From the NCBI RefSeq assembly GCF_030409525.1, contig NZ_JAUFQB010000056.1, forward strand, positions 1 through 61,755: a DNA stretch of 61,755 nucleotides. The letters run 5' to 3'. This document shows positions 1 through 7,913 of the stretch, in pieces (position 1 is the stretch's first letter; each line of letters opens with the position of its first letter). Origin of the DNA: Kaistella yonginensis. Lineage in GTDB: Bacteria > Bacteroidota > Bacteroidia > Flavobacteriales > Weeksellaceae. A program made the translations under genes and the position numbers. The notes beneath the pieces are model-generated. The model was given only the letters and a program-made list of their open reading frames with translations, had not been told where the DNA came from and searched no databases.

Positions 1-1
1 A

Positions 2-104
2 TCTAAAATCACTTCCTTTACAATGATACAGTATCTGAATTTTTTCGTTTTTAAAAGAAGTATAAATAAAACAAAAATTAATTTATGCTAAATGCACAAC
101 AGGT
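2..104. repeat. Terminal inverted repeat, left arm (103 bp)
   Basis: Positions 2-104 are the exact reverse complement of 61653-61755, compared base by base over all 103 positions; identity stops at 105/61652. The arm is AT-rich and has no convincing ORF. Read outward from its inner boundary it begins ACCTGTTGTGCATTTAGC. It contains a small dyad GATAC-A-GTATC. Because both copies run off the window edge with the same polarity, the full element is longer than what is seen. It is best read as one end of a repeated element, perhaps an insertion sequence whose ends stopped assembly. The identity of the element is inference. Confidence 0.9.
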
Positions 105-305
105 ATCAATTAAAAATCAAAAGTAATTAAAAAACTGTTGTGAAGGATGAATTTTTAGTGGAAAATAAATGATGAACTTCTGCTAAATACGATTACGCTA
201 ATTGCTTTAATGAAAAGATTTTCAGAAATTTAAACCTTCATTGTGGATAACTCAAAATTATTTATTACTTTTGCACCTCGAATTAACTAACAAAATTTAT
301 AAACA
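105..305. other. Intergenic region before rplU
   Basis: Between the terminal repeat and rplU I see no ORF. CACAACAG (95-102, at the end of the repeat) faces CTGTTGTG (135-142), an 8-bp inverted repeat that crosses the repeat boundary and may be chance. The only functional signal I can support is the rplU promoter near 266-273. The rest is AT-rich sequence without an evident structure. Confidence 0.6.
241..273 (+). promoter_or_regulatory. rplU-rpmA promoter
   Basis: TACTTTTG at 266-273 fits the Bacteroidota -7 consensus TAnnTTTG, with a TTG at 241-243 as a possible -33 element, although the 22-nt spacing is long. Transcription would start near 278, giving a leader of about 28 nt before the rplU ATG. 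Confidence 0.6.
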
Positions 306-968
306 ATGTTTGCAATTGTAGAAATAGCAGGGCTTCAATATAAAGTTGAGCAAGACCAAAAGTTGTTTGTAAACCGTTTGAAAGGCGATATCGGAGGAAA
401 AGTTTCTTTTGATAAAGTTCTTTTAACTGTAAACGGTTCTACAACAATCGGCGCCCCGGCTGTAAGCGGTATCACTGTTGATGCTGAAATCATCAATCAT
501 CTGAAAGCTGATAAAGTAATTATCTTCAAAAAGAAAAGAAGAAAAGGATACGAAAAGAAAAACGGTCACAGACAATCTTTAACTCAAATTCAAATTACTG
601 GAATCACTGGTTTCGATAGTAAGAAAGAAGAGAAAAAAGAAAAAGCAGCACCGAAAGCAAAGAAAGACGCAGTAGTTTCTGAAGATGCCCCAGTTGCTAA
701 AAAAAGTACGAAAAAAGGAGACGATCTTACAATTGTTGAAGGAATCGGACCTAAAGTAGCTGCAATTTTTGTTGAAGCAGGAATTAAAACGTTTGCAGAT
801 TTAGCTAAAAAAAGCAAAGAAGAATTAGAAGCAATTCTAGATCCGAACGGTGCAGTTTATGCAGCAATGGATCCTACAACTTGGCCTCAACAAGCACAAT
901 TGGCAGCAGACGGAAAAATGGAGGAGTTAGAAACTCTAAAAAAAGAACTAAACGGCGGAAAAGCTTAA
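306..968 (+). CDS. rplU: 50S ribosomal protein L21 with C-terminal HhH tail
   Basis: Residues 1 to about 103 are a standard bacterial L21: MFAIVEIAGLQYKV at the start and the basic KKKRRKGYEKKNGHRQ segment (residues 76-90) that contacts 23S rRNA. A Lys/Ala/Glu-rich linker follows (about 105-137). Residues 138-220 then form an extra domain with a helix-hairpin-helix motif, VEGIGPKVA (144-152). L21 is usually about 100-105 residues, so this protein is twice the normal length. The frame is open throughout and rpmA follows after 29 bp, the usual gene pair, so this is a genuine fusion and not a read-through. HhH domains commonly bind nucleic acid; the role of this tail on the ribosome is unknown. 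Confidence 0.95.
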   Translation: MFAIVEIAGLQYKVEQDQKLFVNRLKGDIGGKVSFDKVLLTVNGSTTIGAPAVSGITVDAEIINHLKADKVIIFKKKRRKGYEKKNGHRQSLTQIQITGITGFDSKKEEKKEKAAPKAKKDAVVSEDAPVAKKSTKKGDDLTIVEGIGPKVAAIFVEAGIKTFADLAKKSKEELEAILDPNGAVYAAMDPTTWPQQAQLAADGKMEELETLKKELNGGKA

Positions 969-997
969 TCAATTTAACCCAAAAACCTTAAAATAAA

Positions 998-1255
998 ATG
1001 GCACATAAGAAAGGAGTTGGTAGTTCCAAAAACGGTAGAGAATCACATTCTAAAAGATTAGGTGTTAAGATTTTCGGAGGACAAGAAGCTATTGCTGGAA
1101 ACATCATCGTGAGACAAAGAGGTACAACACATCATCCTGGTGAAAACGTAGGAATGGGTAAAGACCACACATTACACGCTTTGATCGACGGTAAAGTAGT
1201 TTTCAGAAAGAAACAAAACAACAGATCATTTGTATCTATTGAACCAAACGCATAA
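998..1255 (+). CDS. rpmA: 50S ribosomal protein L27
   Basis: The 85-residue product starts [16 protein letters not shown] and carries the L27 signature [21 protein letters not shown]. The N-terminal tail of L27 reaches the peptidyl-transferase centre. There is no cleavable N-terminal extension of the kind seen in Firmicutes; the protein begins directly at the mature sequence. It lies 29 bp behind rplU in the conserved L21-L27 pair and is followed within 25 bp by a strong terminator, so rplU-rpmA is probably a closed two-gene transcript. Confidence 0.98.
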   Translation: MAHKKGVGSSKNGRESHSKRLGVKIFGGQEAIAGNIIVRQRGTTHHPGENVGMGKDHTLHALIDGKVVFRKKQNNRSFVSIEPNA

Positions 1256-1277
1256 TTCAAAAAGCGCTTTGAAAAAT

Positions 1278-1310
1278 AAAAAAGTCCCGATCGCAAGATT
1301 GGGACTTTTT
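1278..1310 (+). terminator. rpmA terminator
   Basis: AAAGTCCCGATC (1281-1292) pairs with GATTGGGACTTT (1297-1308), with one wobble pair, around a GCAA tetraloop of the GNRA type. A T-run follows and A residues precede it, so it can act in both directions. Two weaker hairpins lie downstream: AGGTG-CTT-CACCT at 1340-1352 and a near-palindrome centred on TAAGGCCTTA at 1377-1386. The latter could terminate bcp, which arrives from the other side. Confidence 0.9.
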
Positions 1311-1439
1311 ATATAGTAGGAATAAAAATTTAGTTTTTTAGGTGCTTCACCTGTTATTTTTTAAACTAATTCTGTCTAAGGCCTTATCTGACAAGAATTA
1401 AATAATATAATTTTTTTGTAGCAAAATTTTCTGCGACGA

Positions 1440-1886
1440 TTATTCTAAAATCTGTTGCGCAGCTTCCTTGGTTTTTACCTTTTCGATAACCCGCGTACAC
1501 TTTCCTTTTTCATCAAAAATAAAAGTGGTGCGAACGATTCCCATAAATTCCCGACCCATAAATTTCTTCAGTTGCCAAACCCCAAACTTTTCGATAATTT
1601 CTTTGGTCTCATCAGCAAGCAGAGGATATTGAAAACCAAATTTCTCATGGAATTTTTTTTGTGCTTTCACCGGATCTGCAGAAACGCCTAATAATTCATA
1701 ACCTTGTTTTCTAAGTTGTGAAAAATTATCATTCAAATCACACGCTTCTGCGGTGCAGCCGGGGGTATTTGCTTTGGGATAGAAAAATACAACCAGCTTT
1801 TTGCCGGCAAAATCCACGGACCTTACGGTTTCTCCATCTTGGTTTTTACTTTCAAATTCTGGTAATTGATCGCCTACTTTCAACAT
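1440..1886 (-). CDS. bcp: Peroxiredoxin (Bcp/PrxQ, thioredoxin-dependent)
   Basis: This 148-residue thioredoxin-fold protein has the AhpC/TSA Bcp signature TPGCTAEACD, with peroxidatic Cys44 and resolving Cys49 five residues later, as in E. coli Bcp (Cys45/Cys50). It reduces hydrogen peroxide and organic or lipid hydroperoxides in the cytoplasm using thioredoxin. FFYPKANTPG and the later RTTFIFDEKGK strand are typical of the family. It is transcribed divergently from nth, and the two -7 boxes lie side by side in a 32-bp gap. Pairing a peroxidase with a base-excision repair glycosylase fits a shared link to oxidative damage, but common regulation is only inference. Confidence 0.95.
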   Translation of the reverse strand: MLKVGDQLPEFESKNQDGETVRSVDFAGKKLVVFFYPKANTPGCTAEACDLNDNFSQLRKQGYELLGVSADPVKAQKKFHEKFGFQYPLLADETKEIIEKFGVWQLKKFMGREFMGIVRTTFIFDEKGKCTRVIEKVKTKEAAQQILE

Positions 1887-1892
1887 AATGCT

Positions 1893-1910
1893 TAATTTTG
1901 TTCAAATTTA
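1893..1910. promoter_or_regulatory. Back-to-back bcp/nth promoters
   Basis: The plus strand carries TAATTTTG at 1893-1900 and the minus strand carries TAAATTTG at 1910-1903. Both match TAnnTTTG and only 2 bp separate them. The first drives nth and the second bcp. The position of the plus box makes the upstream TTG at 1898 impossible as an nth start and supports ATG 1919. Confidence 0.65.
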
Positions 1911-1918
1911 AACTTAAA

Positions 1919-2539
1919 ATGACGAAAAAGCAAAGAGCTGAAACGGTTATGACGGAATTGGAAAAATTATATCCTAAAGTTCCCATTCCGCTCAACCACA
2001 ACGACCCGTTTACTTTACTTGTGGCAGTGGCGCTTTCAGCGCAAACTACGGATAAAAAAGTGAATCAGATTTCGCCAAAACTTTTTGAAGTTGCGGGAGA
2101 CCCTTTTAAAATGAAAGAATTAGAAGTGGATGAAATAAAATATTTAATCAAAGAAATAGGATTGGCAAATACCAAGGCTAAAAACCTGAAAAGAATGGCA
2201 GAACTCCTGGTGGAAAGGCATGATGGAATGGTGCCGCAGACTTTTGAAGAATTGGAAGCACTGCCCGGAGTAGGGCATAAAACCGCCTCGGTAGTGATGA
2301 GTCAGGGATTTGGTGTCCCAGCATTCCCGGTAGATACGCATATTCATCGGTTAATGACCTTGTGGAAGTTAACTTCCGGAAAAAATGTAGTGGAAACAGA
2401 AAAAGATGCAAAAAAATTATTCCCACGAACTACCTGGAATAAATTGCATCTGCAGATCATCTTCTATGGCAGAGAATACTCGCCGGCGAGAGGAAATAAG
2501 GAAAATGATTTCATTACCAAGATGTTATTTGAAAAATAA
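1919..2539 (+). CDS. nth: Endonuclease III-type DNA glycosylase lacking the 4Fe-4S cysteines
   Basis: The 206-residue protein has the endonuclease III fold: the HhH LPGVGHKTASVV with catalytic Lys121, and Asp139 in PVDTHIHR, matching Lys120 and Asp138 of E. coli Nth. It should remove oxidised pyrimidines and cleave the strand as an AP lyase. E. coli Nth ends in a four-cysteine iron-sulfur loop. Here the matching region reads GREYSPARGNKENDFITK, and the entire protein contains no cysteine, so it cannot hold the cluster. I chose ATG 1919 and not the TTG at 1898, because the latter lies inside the promoter box. bcp lies divergently upstream. Confidence 0.9.
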   Translation: MTKKQRAETVMTELEKLYPKVPIPLNHNDPFTLLVAVALSAQTTDKKVNQISPKLFEVAGDPFKMKELEVDEIKYLIKEIGLANTKAKNLKRMAELLVERHDGMVPQTFEELEALPGVGHKTASVVMSQGFGVPAFPVDTHIHRLMTLWKLTSGKNVVETEKDAKKLFPRTTWNKLHLQIIFYGREYSPARGNKENDFITKMLFEK

Positions 2540-2571
2540 TTTCCTTCGATAATAAGACGACAAATTGTACA

Positions 2572-2925
2572 TTAGTGGAGTAGGCGCTCTACTTTACCAA
2601 CCAAATCATCAATTTCAAATGGTTTTGCAAGAAATTCATCAGCACCGATATCGTCACAAATATGGCCAGCATCTGGGTGTGCAGACATGAGCATTATCTT
2701 GATATCAGCGGTTTGGCTATTATTTTTTATGTCCCTGGTTAAAGTTCGACCATCAAAACCAGACATTAGCATATCGGTAATGATTAGGGCCGGTTTTTCA
2801 GTTCCCATTTGAGTTTTAAAATCAGCGGGAGTACTGCAAGAAACCACATTGTAGCCTTCTGAAAGCAGTATACTTTCGATTAGCATACAAATGTCTTTGT
2901 TATCATCAACAATTAATATCTTCAT
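2572..2925 (-). CDS. Single-domain response regulator (receiver only)
   Basis: This 117-residue CheY-like receiver domain has the acidic pair Asp7/Asp8, phospho-acceptor Asp51 in IITDM, switch residue Ser81 in LMSAHP and Lys101 in AKPF. There is no output domain, so it must act through a protein partner or as a phosphate relay or sink. It begins 8 bp after the histidine kinase gene, almost certainly in the same transcript, and is the obvious phosphorylation partner of that kinase. The downstream target cannot be read from this window. Confidence 0.92.
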   Translation of the reverse strand: MKILIVDDNKDICMLIESILLSEGYNVVSCSTPADFKTQMGTEKPALIITDMLMSGFDGRTLTRDIKNNSQTADIKIMLMSAHPDAGHICDDIGADEFLAKPFEIDDLVGKVERLLH

Positions 2926-2933
2926 CGTTTTAT

Positions 2934-5174
2934 TTAATTTTCTAAAAGTGGAAGTGAAAAACAGAAGGTGCTTCCTTCATTTTTCTCACTGGTGACCCAT
3001 ATTTTCCCTTTGTGGCGATCCATAATATCTTTTACGATGAATAGTCCGATTCCGAATCCCGGAAAGGTCACTTCATCTTTTCCTGAAACGCGATAAAATC
3101 GATCAAATATTTTATTGAGTTCATAGGAATCCATGCCAATACCGAAATCCTGTACGGAAACAACTGCACAATCGCCCTCTACAAAGAGCGTAACCTTTAC
3201 TTTATTTGCAGTTGGGGAATATTTGATGGCGTTTGTTAATAAATTATTCAAGACCTGAGTAATCCGGTCTTTATCTGCAAAAACTTCAATATCGGAAGCA
3301 TGCTTTAATTTAAAATTAATTTGATGGGTTTGTTCAGCTGCTTTGATATCTTCAATGGTTTCGGTCACCAATTTTAACAAGGAAAAATAATCTTTGTGCA
3401 AAGGAAGCTGGCCAGATTCGATCCTAGAAATATCTAAAAGTTCGCCCATTAAATGATTGAGCTTATTAATCTGATTATCAATGGTGTTTAATGAGTTGAC
3501 CAGAAATTGGTCTTCAGAATCGCCACGCATTTTTTTAAGCAGCTGCACATATCCTTTGATTGTCGTAATTGGTGTTTTCAGCTCATGATTGGCAATTTTA
3601 ATAAAATCATTTTTATGCTGATCCAAGCGCTTCATTTCATCGATATCTGTGCTGGTTCCCACCCATTTTTTCACCGCTCCGAATTCGTCGAGTTGCGGGA
3701 TCGCACGGCTTAAAAACCAACGGTATTCGTTATTTTTATTGCGAAATCGGTGTTCATAACTAAAGGGCATTTTATTCTTAACACTCTCGTTCCAAAGTCG
3801 CATGTTTTCCTCCTTCTCATCGGGATGCACAATATCCAGCCAGCCACCTTTCTCTAAAAAACTATTGTAGTTTTTCCCGGAATAATCCATGGTAGCTTGA
3901 TTGAAATAGGTGAGTTGCCCGTCACTTTCGCCAATCCAAATAATTTGCGGAATAGCATCTGCCAAAAAACGGTATTTTTTTTCGCTTTCTTTTATGCTTT
4001 TTTCAAATTCTTTAAGCTCTGTAATATCACGTATTGTGCCAGAAATATAAGGTTTAGAGCCTTGATAATTTTCTAAAAGTCTGCCGTAAATTTCGATCCA
4101 TTTTACCTCGCCATTTCGTAGAATTATTTTGGTTTGATAATAAAGATCACCCGTTTCTTTGGCTTGTTTCAAAGCTTCTGTGCGTACTTTTAAATATTTG
4201 GGATGAATATGGTCTTCAAATTTTTTGGAGTCGATGGTCTCGGTCTCTGCATCATATCCTAAAATTGATAAAAAACGAGGTGAAAAATTATATTTTTTCT
4301 GCGTTTCATAATCCATATCAAACCTGCCCAGCTTGGTTGCATCTAGGGCGGTATTAAGCTGGTGGTGGCTTTCCGCTAGCAGAATCTCGTTTTTTTTTCT
4401 TTCAGTAATGTCTTGCATCACACCCAGCATACGACTCGGTGTACCATCTTGATCGAAGAAAATTTTACCATTGGTAGATACCCATTTTAAATTTCCTTTT
4501 TTGCCAATAATGCGCGCTTCATATTGATATTTACCCGTAATTAAAGCCTGTTCAAAAGCCTTCTCTACGATGTTTACCCGATCGTATTCTATAACGTGAT
4601 TTCGTAATTGTTGATGCGTGATTTCCGCAGCCTCATCGTATTCAAAAATTTCCGAGAGATAGGTGGAATAAATTATTTTTGAATTCTTTAGATTTAAATC
4701 CCATGTTGCCGTATGCGAACTTTCAGTCGCTAGCCGAAGTCGCTCCTCCTCATTTTTGATTTTATTTCGGATGCTTACTAAGTCTGTTACTTCGATTACA
4801 ACGATCGCAAAATATTGTAAATCACCCGAATCACTATAAATAGGTTGGTAAACAAAATTAAAAAACACGTCCTGAAGAACACCCGCGCGCTTAAGTTTAA
4901 AACTTTGCTCAGGGGAATAAAATGGCTGTTTGTTTATTTTTACATCATCAAAAATTGAGAGCAGCTGATCTTTGGTTTCAGGAAAAACATCAAACATTTT
5001 CTTACCCAATATATCTGCACGTTTTTTTTGAACAATGTTCAGCCACTCATCATTTGCGAATTCGAAGATATAATCCTCATTGACCAAGGAAAATCCAAAG
5101 GGTGTTTTTTGAAGAACATTCTCCAAAACATACTCTTTCAGTCCGTATGGGATATTTGGAAATTTGTCTTTCAT
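2934..5174 (-). CDS. Multi-PAS sensor histidine kinase (soluble)
   Basis: The 746-residue protein has four consecutive PAS/PAC modules (about 15-135, 140-262, 268-388 and 395-517). PAC ends such as MQDITERK, IRDITELK and TSTDIDEMK mark the boundaries. A HisKA domain follows with phospho-acceptor His530 in ANHELKTP, then a HATPase_c domain with the N box NNLLTNAIKYS, G1 DFGIGM and G2 GFGIGLFIV. I see no signal peptide and no transmembrane helix, so it should sense a cytoplasmic signal such as redox state, a cofactor or a small ligand. It is transcribed with the receiver protein immediately downstream, making a hybrid kinase split into two chains. The ligand is unknown. Confidence 0.93.
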   Translation of the reverse strand: MKDKFPNIPYGLKEYVLENVLQKTPFGFSLVNEDYIFEFANDEWLNIVQKKRADILGKKMFDVFPETKDQLLSIFDDVKINKQPFYSPEQSFKLKRAGVLQDVFFNFVYQPIYSDSGDLQYFAIVVIEVTDLVSIRNKIKNEEERLRLATESSHTATWDLNLKNSKIIYSTYLSEIFEYDEAAEITHQQLRNHVIEYDRVNIVEKAFEQALITGKYQYEARIIGKKGNLKWVSTNGKIFFDQDGTPSRMLGVMQDITERKKNEILLAESHHQLNTALDATKLGRFDMDYETQKKYNFSPRFLSILGYDAETETIDSKKFEDHIHPKYLKVRTEALKQAKETGDLYYQTKIILRNGEVKWIEIYGRLLENYQGSKPYISGTIRDITELKEFEKSIKESEKKYRFLADAIPQIIWIGESDGQLTYFNQATMDYSGKNYNSFLEKGGWLDIVHPDEKEENMRLWNESVKNKMPFSYEHRFRNKNNEYRWFLSRAIPQLDEFGAVKKWVGTSTDIDEMKRLDQHKNDFIKIANHELKTPITTIKGYVQLLKKMRGDSEDQFLVNSLNTIDNQINKLNHLMGELLDISRIESGQLPLHKDYFSLLKLVTETIEDIKAAEQTHQINFKLKHASDIEVFADKDRITQVLNNLLTNAIKYSPTANKVKVTLFVEGDCAVVSVQDFGIGMDSYELNKIFDRFYRVSGKDEVTFPGFGIGLFIVKDIMDRHKGKIWVTSEKNEGSTFCFSLPLLEN

Positions 5175-5319
5175 AAACGATCAAATATGAACTCGTAAAA
5201 ATACTGTTTTATTTAATATTTCTTTAAAATATTTTCTGATTTATAAAGATATAGCGATCCATATTTAATTTATTGATATAAATCGATTAAAAGCGAAACG
5301 ATATTGCTATTGATAATAA

Positions 5320-5360
5320 AGAAAAGCAAAACCATTGCATGATTCAACGCATTTTTGCTT
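5320..5360 (-). terminator. Terminator of the DUF885 gene
   Basis: AAGCAAAA (5324-5331) and TTTTGCTT (5353-5360) form the stem. Read on the minus strand the hairpin is followed by a T-rich run. It lies in the 204-bp gap between the DUF885 gene and the kinase gene. The rest of that gap (5175-5320) is AT-rich; the closest thing to a promoter is a sub-consensus CATATTTG on the minus strand at 5189-5182. Confidence 0.6.
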
Positions 5361-5378
5361 AACTTTTTAATAAACTAT

Positions 5379-7178
5379 TTAGTGCTTTTTAGACCATATT
5401 TCCATCTTGCGATCGAGAACATCCAAAGGTAAACAACCTTGATTCAAAACCTCATCATGAAACTGAGCTAGATCGAATTTTTTGCCTAACTTTTTCTCAT
5501 ATAATTCCCGCAGTTCACGAATTTTCAATGATCCAATTTTGTAGCCCAAGGCCTGACCTGGCATTGCCATATATCTTTCTACTTCTGCCGTTGCGCTTGG
5601 CTCATCGTAGGAAATATTACTCAGAAAATACGCTATCGCTTCTTCACGAGTCATCTTTCCGGTATGGATTCCTGTATCAATCACAAGTCGAACCGCACGT
5701 AACATTTGATCGCTTAAATATCCCATTTTTTGATAGGGATCAGTGTACAGTCCAAACTCTGGGCCCAGGGTTTCGCAATAATGTGCCCAGCCTTCACCAT
5801 ATGCGCCAAACCAACCGAATCGCATGAATTTAGGTAAGTTGGTGTTTTCCTGCTGCAAAGAAATTTGGTAATGATGTCCTGGGATTGCTTCATGCAAGAA
5901 GAGAGATTCCATTCCAGATGTTACATTAAATTTGGTGGGATCTGGGATGGGCATATAGAAAATTCCTGGGCGTTTTCCGTCTGGTGTTCCTTGAATATAT
6001 TCTGCACTGGCAGTAGCTTCCCGAAACTTTTCGGTTTGGCGAATTTCAAAAGGGGTTATAGGATTTACGCTGAACATCGACCTTAGCTTGGGTTTAATTT
6101 TAGTCAAGATTTGATTAAAGGCAGCAATCACTTCTTTTTCTGTTTTATAAGGCATTGCTTTCGGGTCCGATTTCACATCGGTAATAAATTCTTCTAATGT
6201 TCCGGAAAAGCCTAATTCTTGTTTCACTTTTTCCATTTCTGCTCGCAACATGGCGACCTGTTCTAAGCCGATTTTGTTTATTTCTTCGGGAGTTTTGCTG
6301 GTGGTCGTCCAGCTTTTGGTGTAGTAGGCATAAATTTCATTTCCTTTCGGTAGCGCATTGATCCCATCTGTTGTCCTGGCTTTGGGTAAATAGTCAGTTT
6401 GCAGAAATTCACCCATTTTGGCATAGGCAGGGATGATGTTTTTCAAAATAGCCTCTTTATAAGCCGTGGTTAGTTTTTGCCTTTGCGCATTGCTAAAGTT
6501 TTTAGGAAAATTCTTAACCGGACCGAAGAAAATATTGGTATCAAAATCTTGGCTCGTCAATTCATCAGCTTTCATTTGAGGAATCATTTTGATGACCAGT
6601 TTTTTAGGTAGAATAATATTATTTTTTATACCCTCTCGGAAATTTTCTGCGGCTTTATCCATCCATTCCGGAAATTTTTCCATTCTTTTTAGCCAGTCTT
6701 CATAATCTTTTTCAGTTTTAAACGGTTGACTGCCTTCACCGCTACCCAATAATGGGAAATCGAGTGGCAACCCACCAAACTGAGTAAAAGGAATGTATTC
6801 TGGATGATAGGCATACCTTTCTATTTTATCTTTTAACGTATAGTCGAGTACATCGTACACGGTTTTATCCTCATCACTCAATGATTTGTAATCGAGTTTT
6901 TTCAGTTGATCTTGAACCGAACTGTAAAAAGAAATTTCGCCGGAAATAAAATCTTTGTCGATATTGATGGGCAATTGATCATTGTACCTGAGGTCTCCTT
7001 GCGAGGTGGCTTCCAGTGGGTAGAGTTTTAGGTATTGCTCGTAATAATTTGCGGCAATAGAATCTACCTCGATGGGAGTTATTTTTGTTAAGGGGGTGTC
7101 TGATTTTTTACAACTGGAGAATCCGGCTAATAAGACCATCCCTATAAAAGCACTGCGTATTAAATTTTTCATGACCAT
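5379..7178 (-). CDS. DUF885 family lipoprotein, putative zinc hydrolase
   Basis: The 599-residue protein starts with a lipoprotein signal peptide (MKNLIRSAFIGMVLLAGFSSC, lipid-attachment Cys about residue 23), so it is exported and membrane-anchored. The DUF885 hallmark HEAIPGHHYQ lies at about residues 429-438, a metallopeptidase-like helix with two or three histidines that probably bind zinc. The remainder is helical and without repeats, and the length is typical for the family. MVMKN offers two starts 6 bp apart that cannot be separated. It has its own downstream terminator and appears monocistronic. Peptidase activity is inferred from the motif; the substrate is unknown. Confidence 0.88.
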   Translation of the reverse strand: MVMKNLIRSAFIGMVLLAGFSSCKKSDTPLTKITPIEVDSIAANYYEQYLKLYPLEATSQGDLRYNDQLPINIDKDFISGEISFYSSVQDQLKKLDYKSLSDEDKTVYDVLDYTLKDKIERYAYHPEYIPFTQFGGLPLDFPLLGSGEGSQPFKTEKDYEDWLKRMEKFPEWMDKAAENFREGIKNNIILPKKLVIKMIPQMKADELTSQDFDTNIFFGPVKNFPKNFSNAQRQKLTTAYKEAILKNIIPAYAKMGEFLQTDYLPKARTTDGINALPKGNEIYAYYTKSWTTTSKTPEEINKIGLEQVAMLRAEMEKVKQELGFSGTLEEFITDVKSDPKAMPYKTEKEVIAAFNQILTKIKPKLRSMFSVNPITPFEIRQTEKFREATASAEYIQGTPDGKRPGIFYMPIPDPTKFNVTSGMESLFLHEAIPGHHYQISLQQENTNLPKFMRFGWFGAYGEGWAHYCETLGPEFGLYTDPYQKMGYLSDQMLRAVRLVIDTGIHTGKMTREEAIAYFLSNISYDEPSATAEVERYMAMPGQALGYKIGSLKIRELRELYEKKLGKKFDLAQFHDEVLNQGCLPLDVLDRKMEIWSKKH

Positions 7179-7281
7179 ATATTTGAAGCTGCTAAATTAA
7201 TTTTTTTTGTTCAATGTTTTACTATTTCATTACCCTACTGATTTCAACAGAATTCAAAAATGAAAATTACAATAAATTATT

Positions 7282-7310
7282 TTGCGCAATCAATCTATTT
7301 TTTATCTTTG
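7282..7310 (+). promoter_or_regulatory. Promoter of the 7359 gene
   Basis: TTG at 7282-7284 and TATCTTTG at 7303-7310 are 18 nt apart, a canonical Bacteroidota -33/-7 pair. Transcription should start near 7316. This rules out the ATG at 7260 as the translation start and supports ATG 7359. Confidence 0.7.
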
Positions 7311-7358
7311 CTTAATCAGTATCGTTATCAATTATTTAACTCAATTTTTTCTTTAGAA

Positions 7359-7820
7359 ATGAAAGGGATTTTAAAAATCTATCATCCGGATGAAACCCTT
7401 AAATATCACATCCACAGCACTTATTGCAAAGCGGTTTACAGCAATACTCAACATTTTTTAGAAGTAGAAATCATTACCGATGATTCGCTGGATCATGTAG
7501 ATGATGACTCCCTGCAGTACCATTTTCCACAAATTTCAATGAATCTCTCCGATTTTCCGATAGAAGATGCCGAACTTATGGGGAAAACATTTGAAATCAA
7601 TGATGTTGAGGCAGATAATTTAATCGATGTCGATCTCTTTAATAATGATGATGTGTACCTTACTGGTAGTAAACTTTCCTTTAAAAATAATACAGATCAT
7701 GAGTTAGAACTTTTCTGGGAAGGCAGTATCACCGATTTCTTTACCGACTCAGATCAGGTTATTCCATTTAAATTGAAATGCAATTTCAAACAAGATGAAA
7801 TTGTGGTAGACGAAGATTGA
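7359..7820 (+). CDS. Conserved hypothetical acidic protein
   Basis: The 153-residue cytoplasmic protein (MKGILKIYHPDETLKYH) is strongly acidic, rich in Asp and Glu, and ends QDEIVVDED. There is no signal peptide, transmembrane segment or recognisable motif; the alternating hydrophobic pattern suggests beta structure (for example SKLSFKNNTDHELELFWEG). The frame is open back to an ATG at 7260, but the promoter at 7282-7310 lies inside that extension, so I start the gene at 7359. It precedes the exbB operon but is separated from it by a hairpin and a new promoter. I do not recognise a family. Confidence 0.75.
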   Translation: MKGILKIYHPDETLKYHIHSTYCKAVYSNTQHFLEVEIITDDSLDHVDDDSLQYHFPQISMNLSDFPIEDAELMGKTFEINDVEADNLIDVDLFNNDDVYLTGSKLSFKNNTDHELELFWEGSITDFFTDSDQVIPFKLKCNFKQDEIVVDED

Positions 7821-7848
7821 TCCTAATTATTTCGGCAAAATTTTAAAT

Positions 7849-7884
7849 AATTACCTTAAAAACTGTAATATTAAGGTAATTTTG
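7849..7884 (+). promoter_or_regulatory. exbB promoter overlapping an 11-bp dyad
   Basis: AATTACCTTAA (7849-7859) and TTAAGGTAATT (7871-7881) are a perfect inverted repeat with an 11-nt loop. The right arm overlaps a -7 box TAATTTTG (7877-7884) that would start transcription near 7890, ahead of exbB. The dyad may end the upstream transcript, act as an operator for exbB-exbD-tonB, or do both. Confidence 0.55.
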
Positions 7885-7913
7885 ACGTTCAATTTTAAAA
7901 TCAAAACAAACAC

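Noticed and set aside
7260-7358. Extended N-terminus of the small acidic protein
   Set aside because: A complete -33/-7 promoter lies inside this stretch, so it cannot be translated from that promoter; ATG 7359 is preferred.
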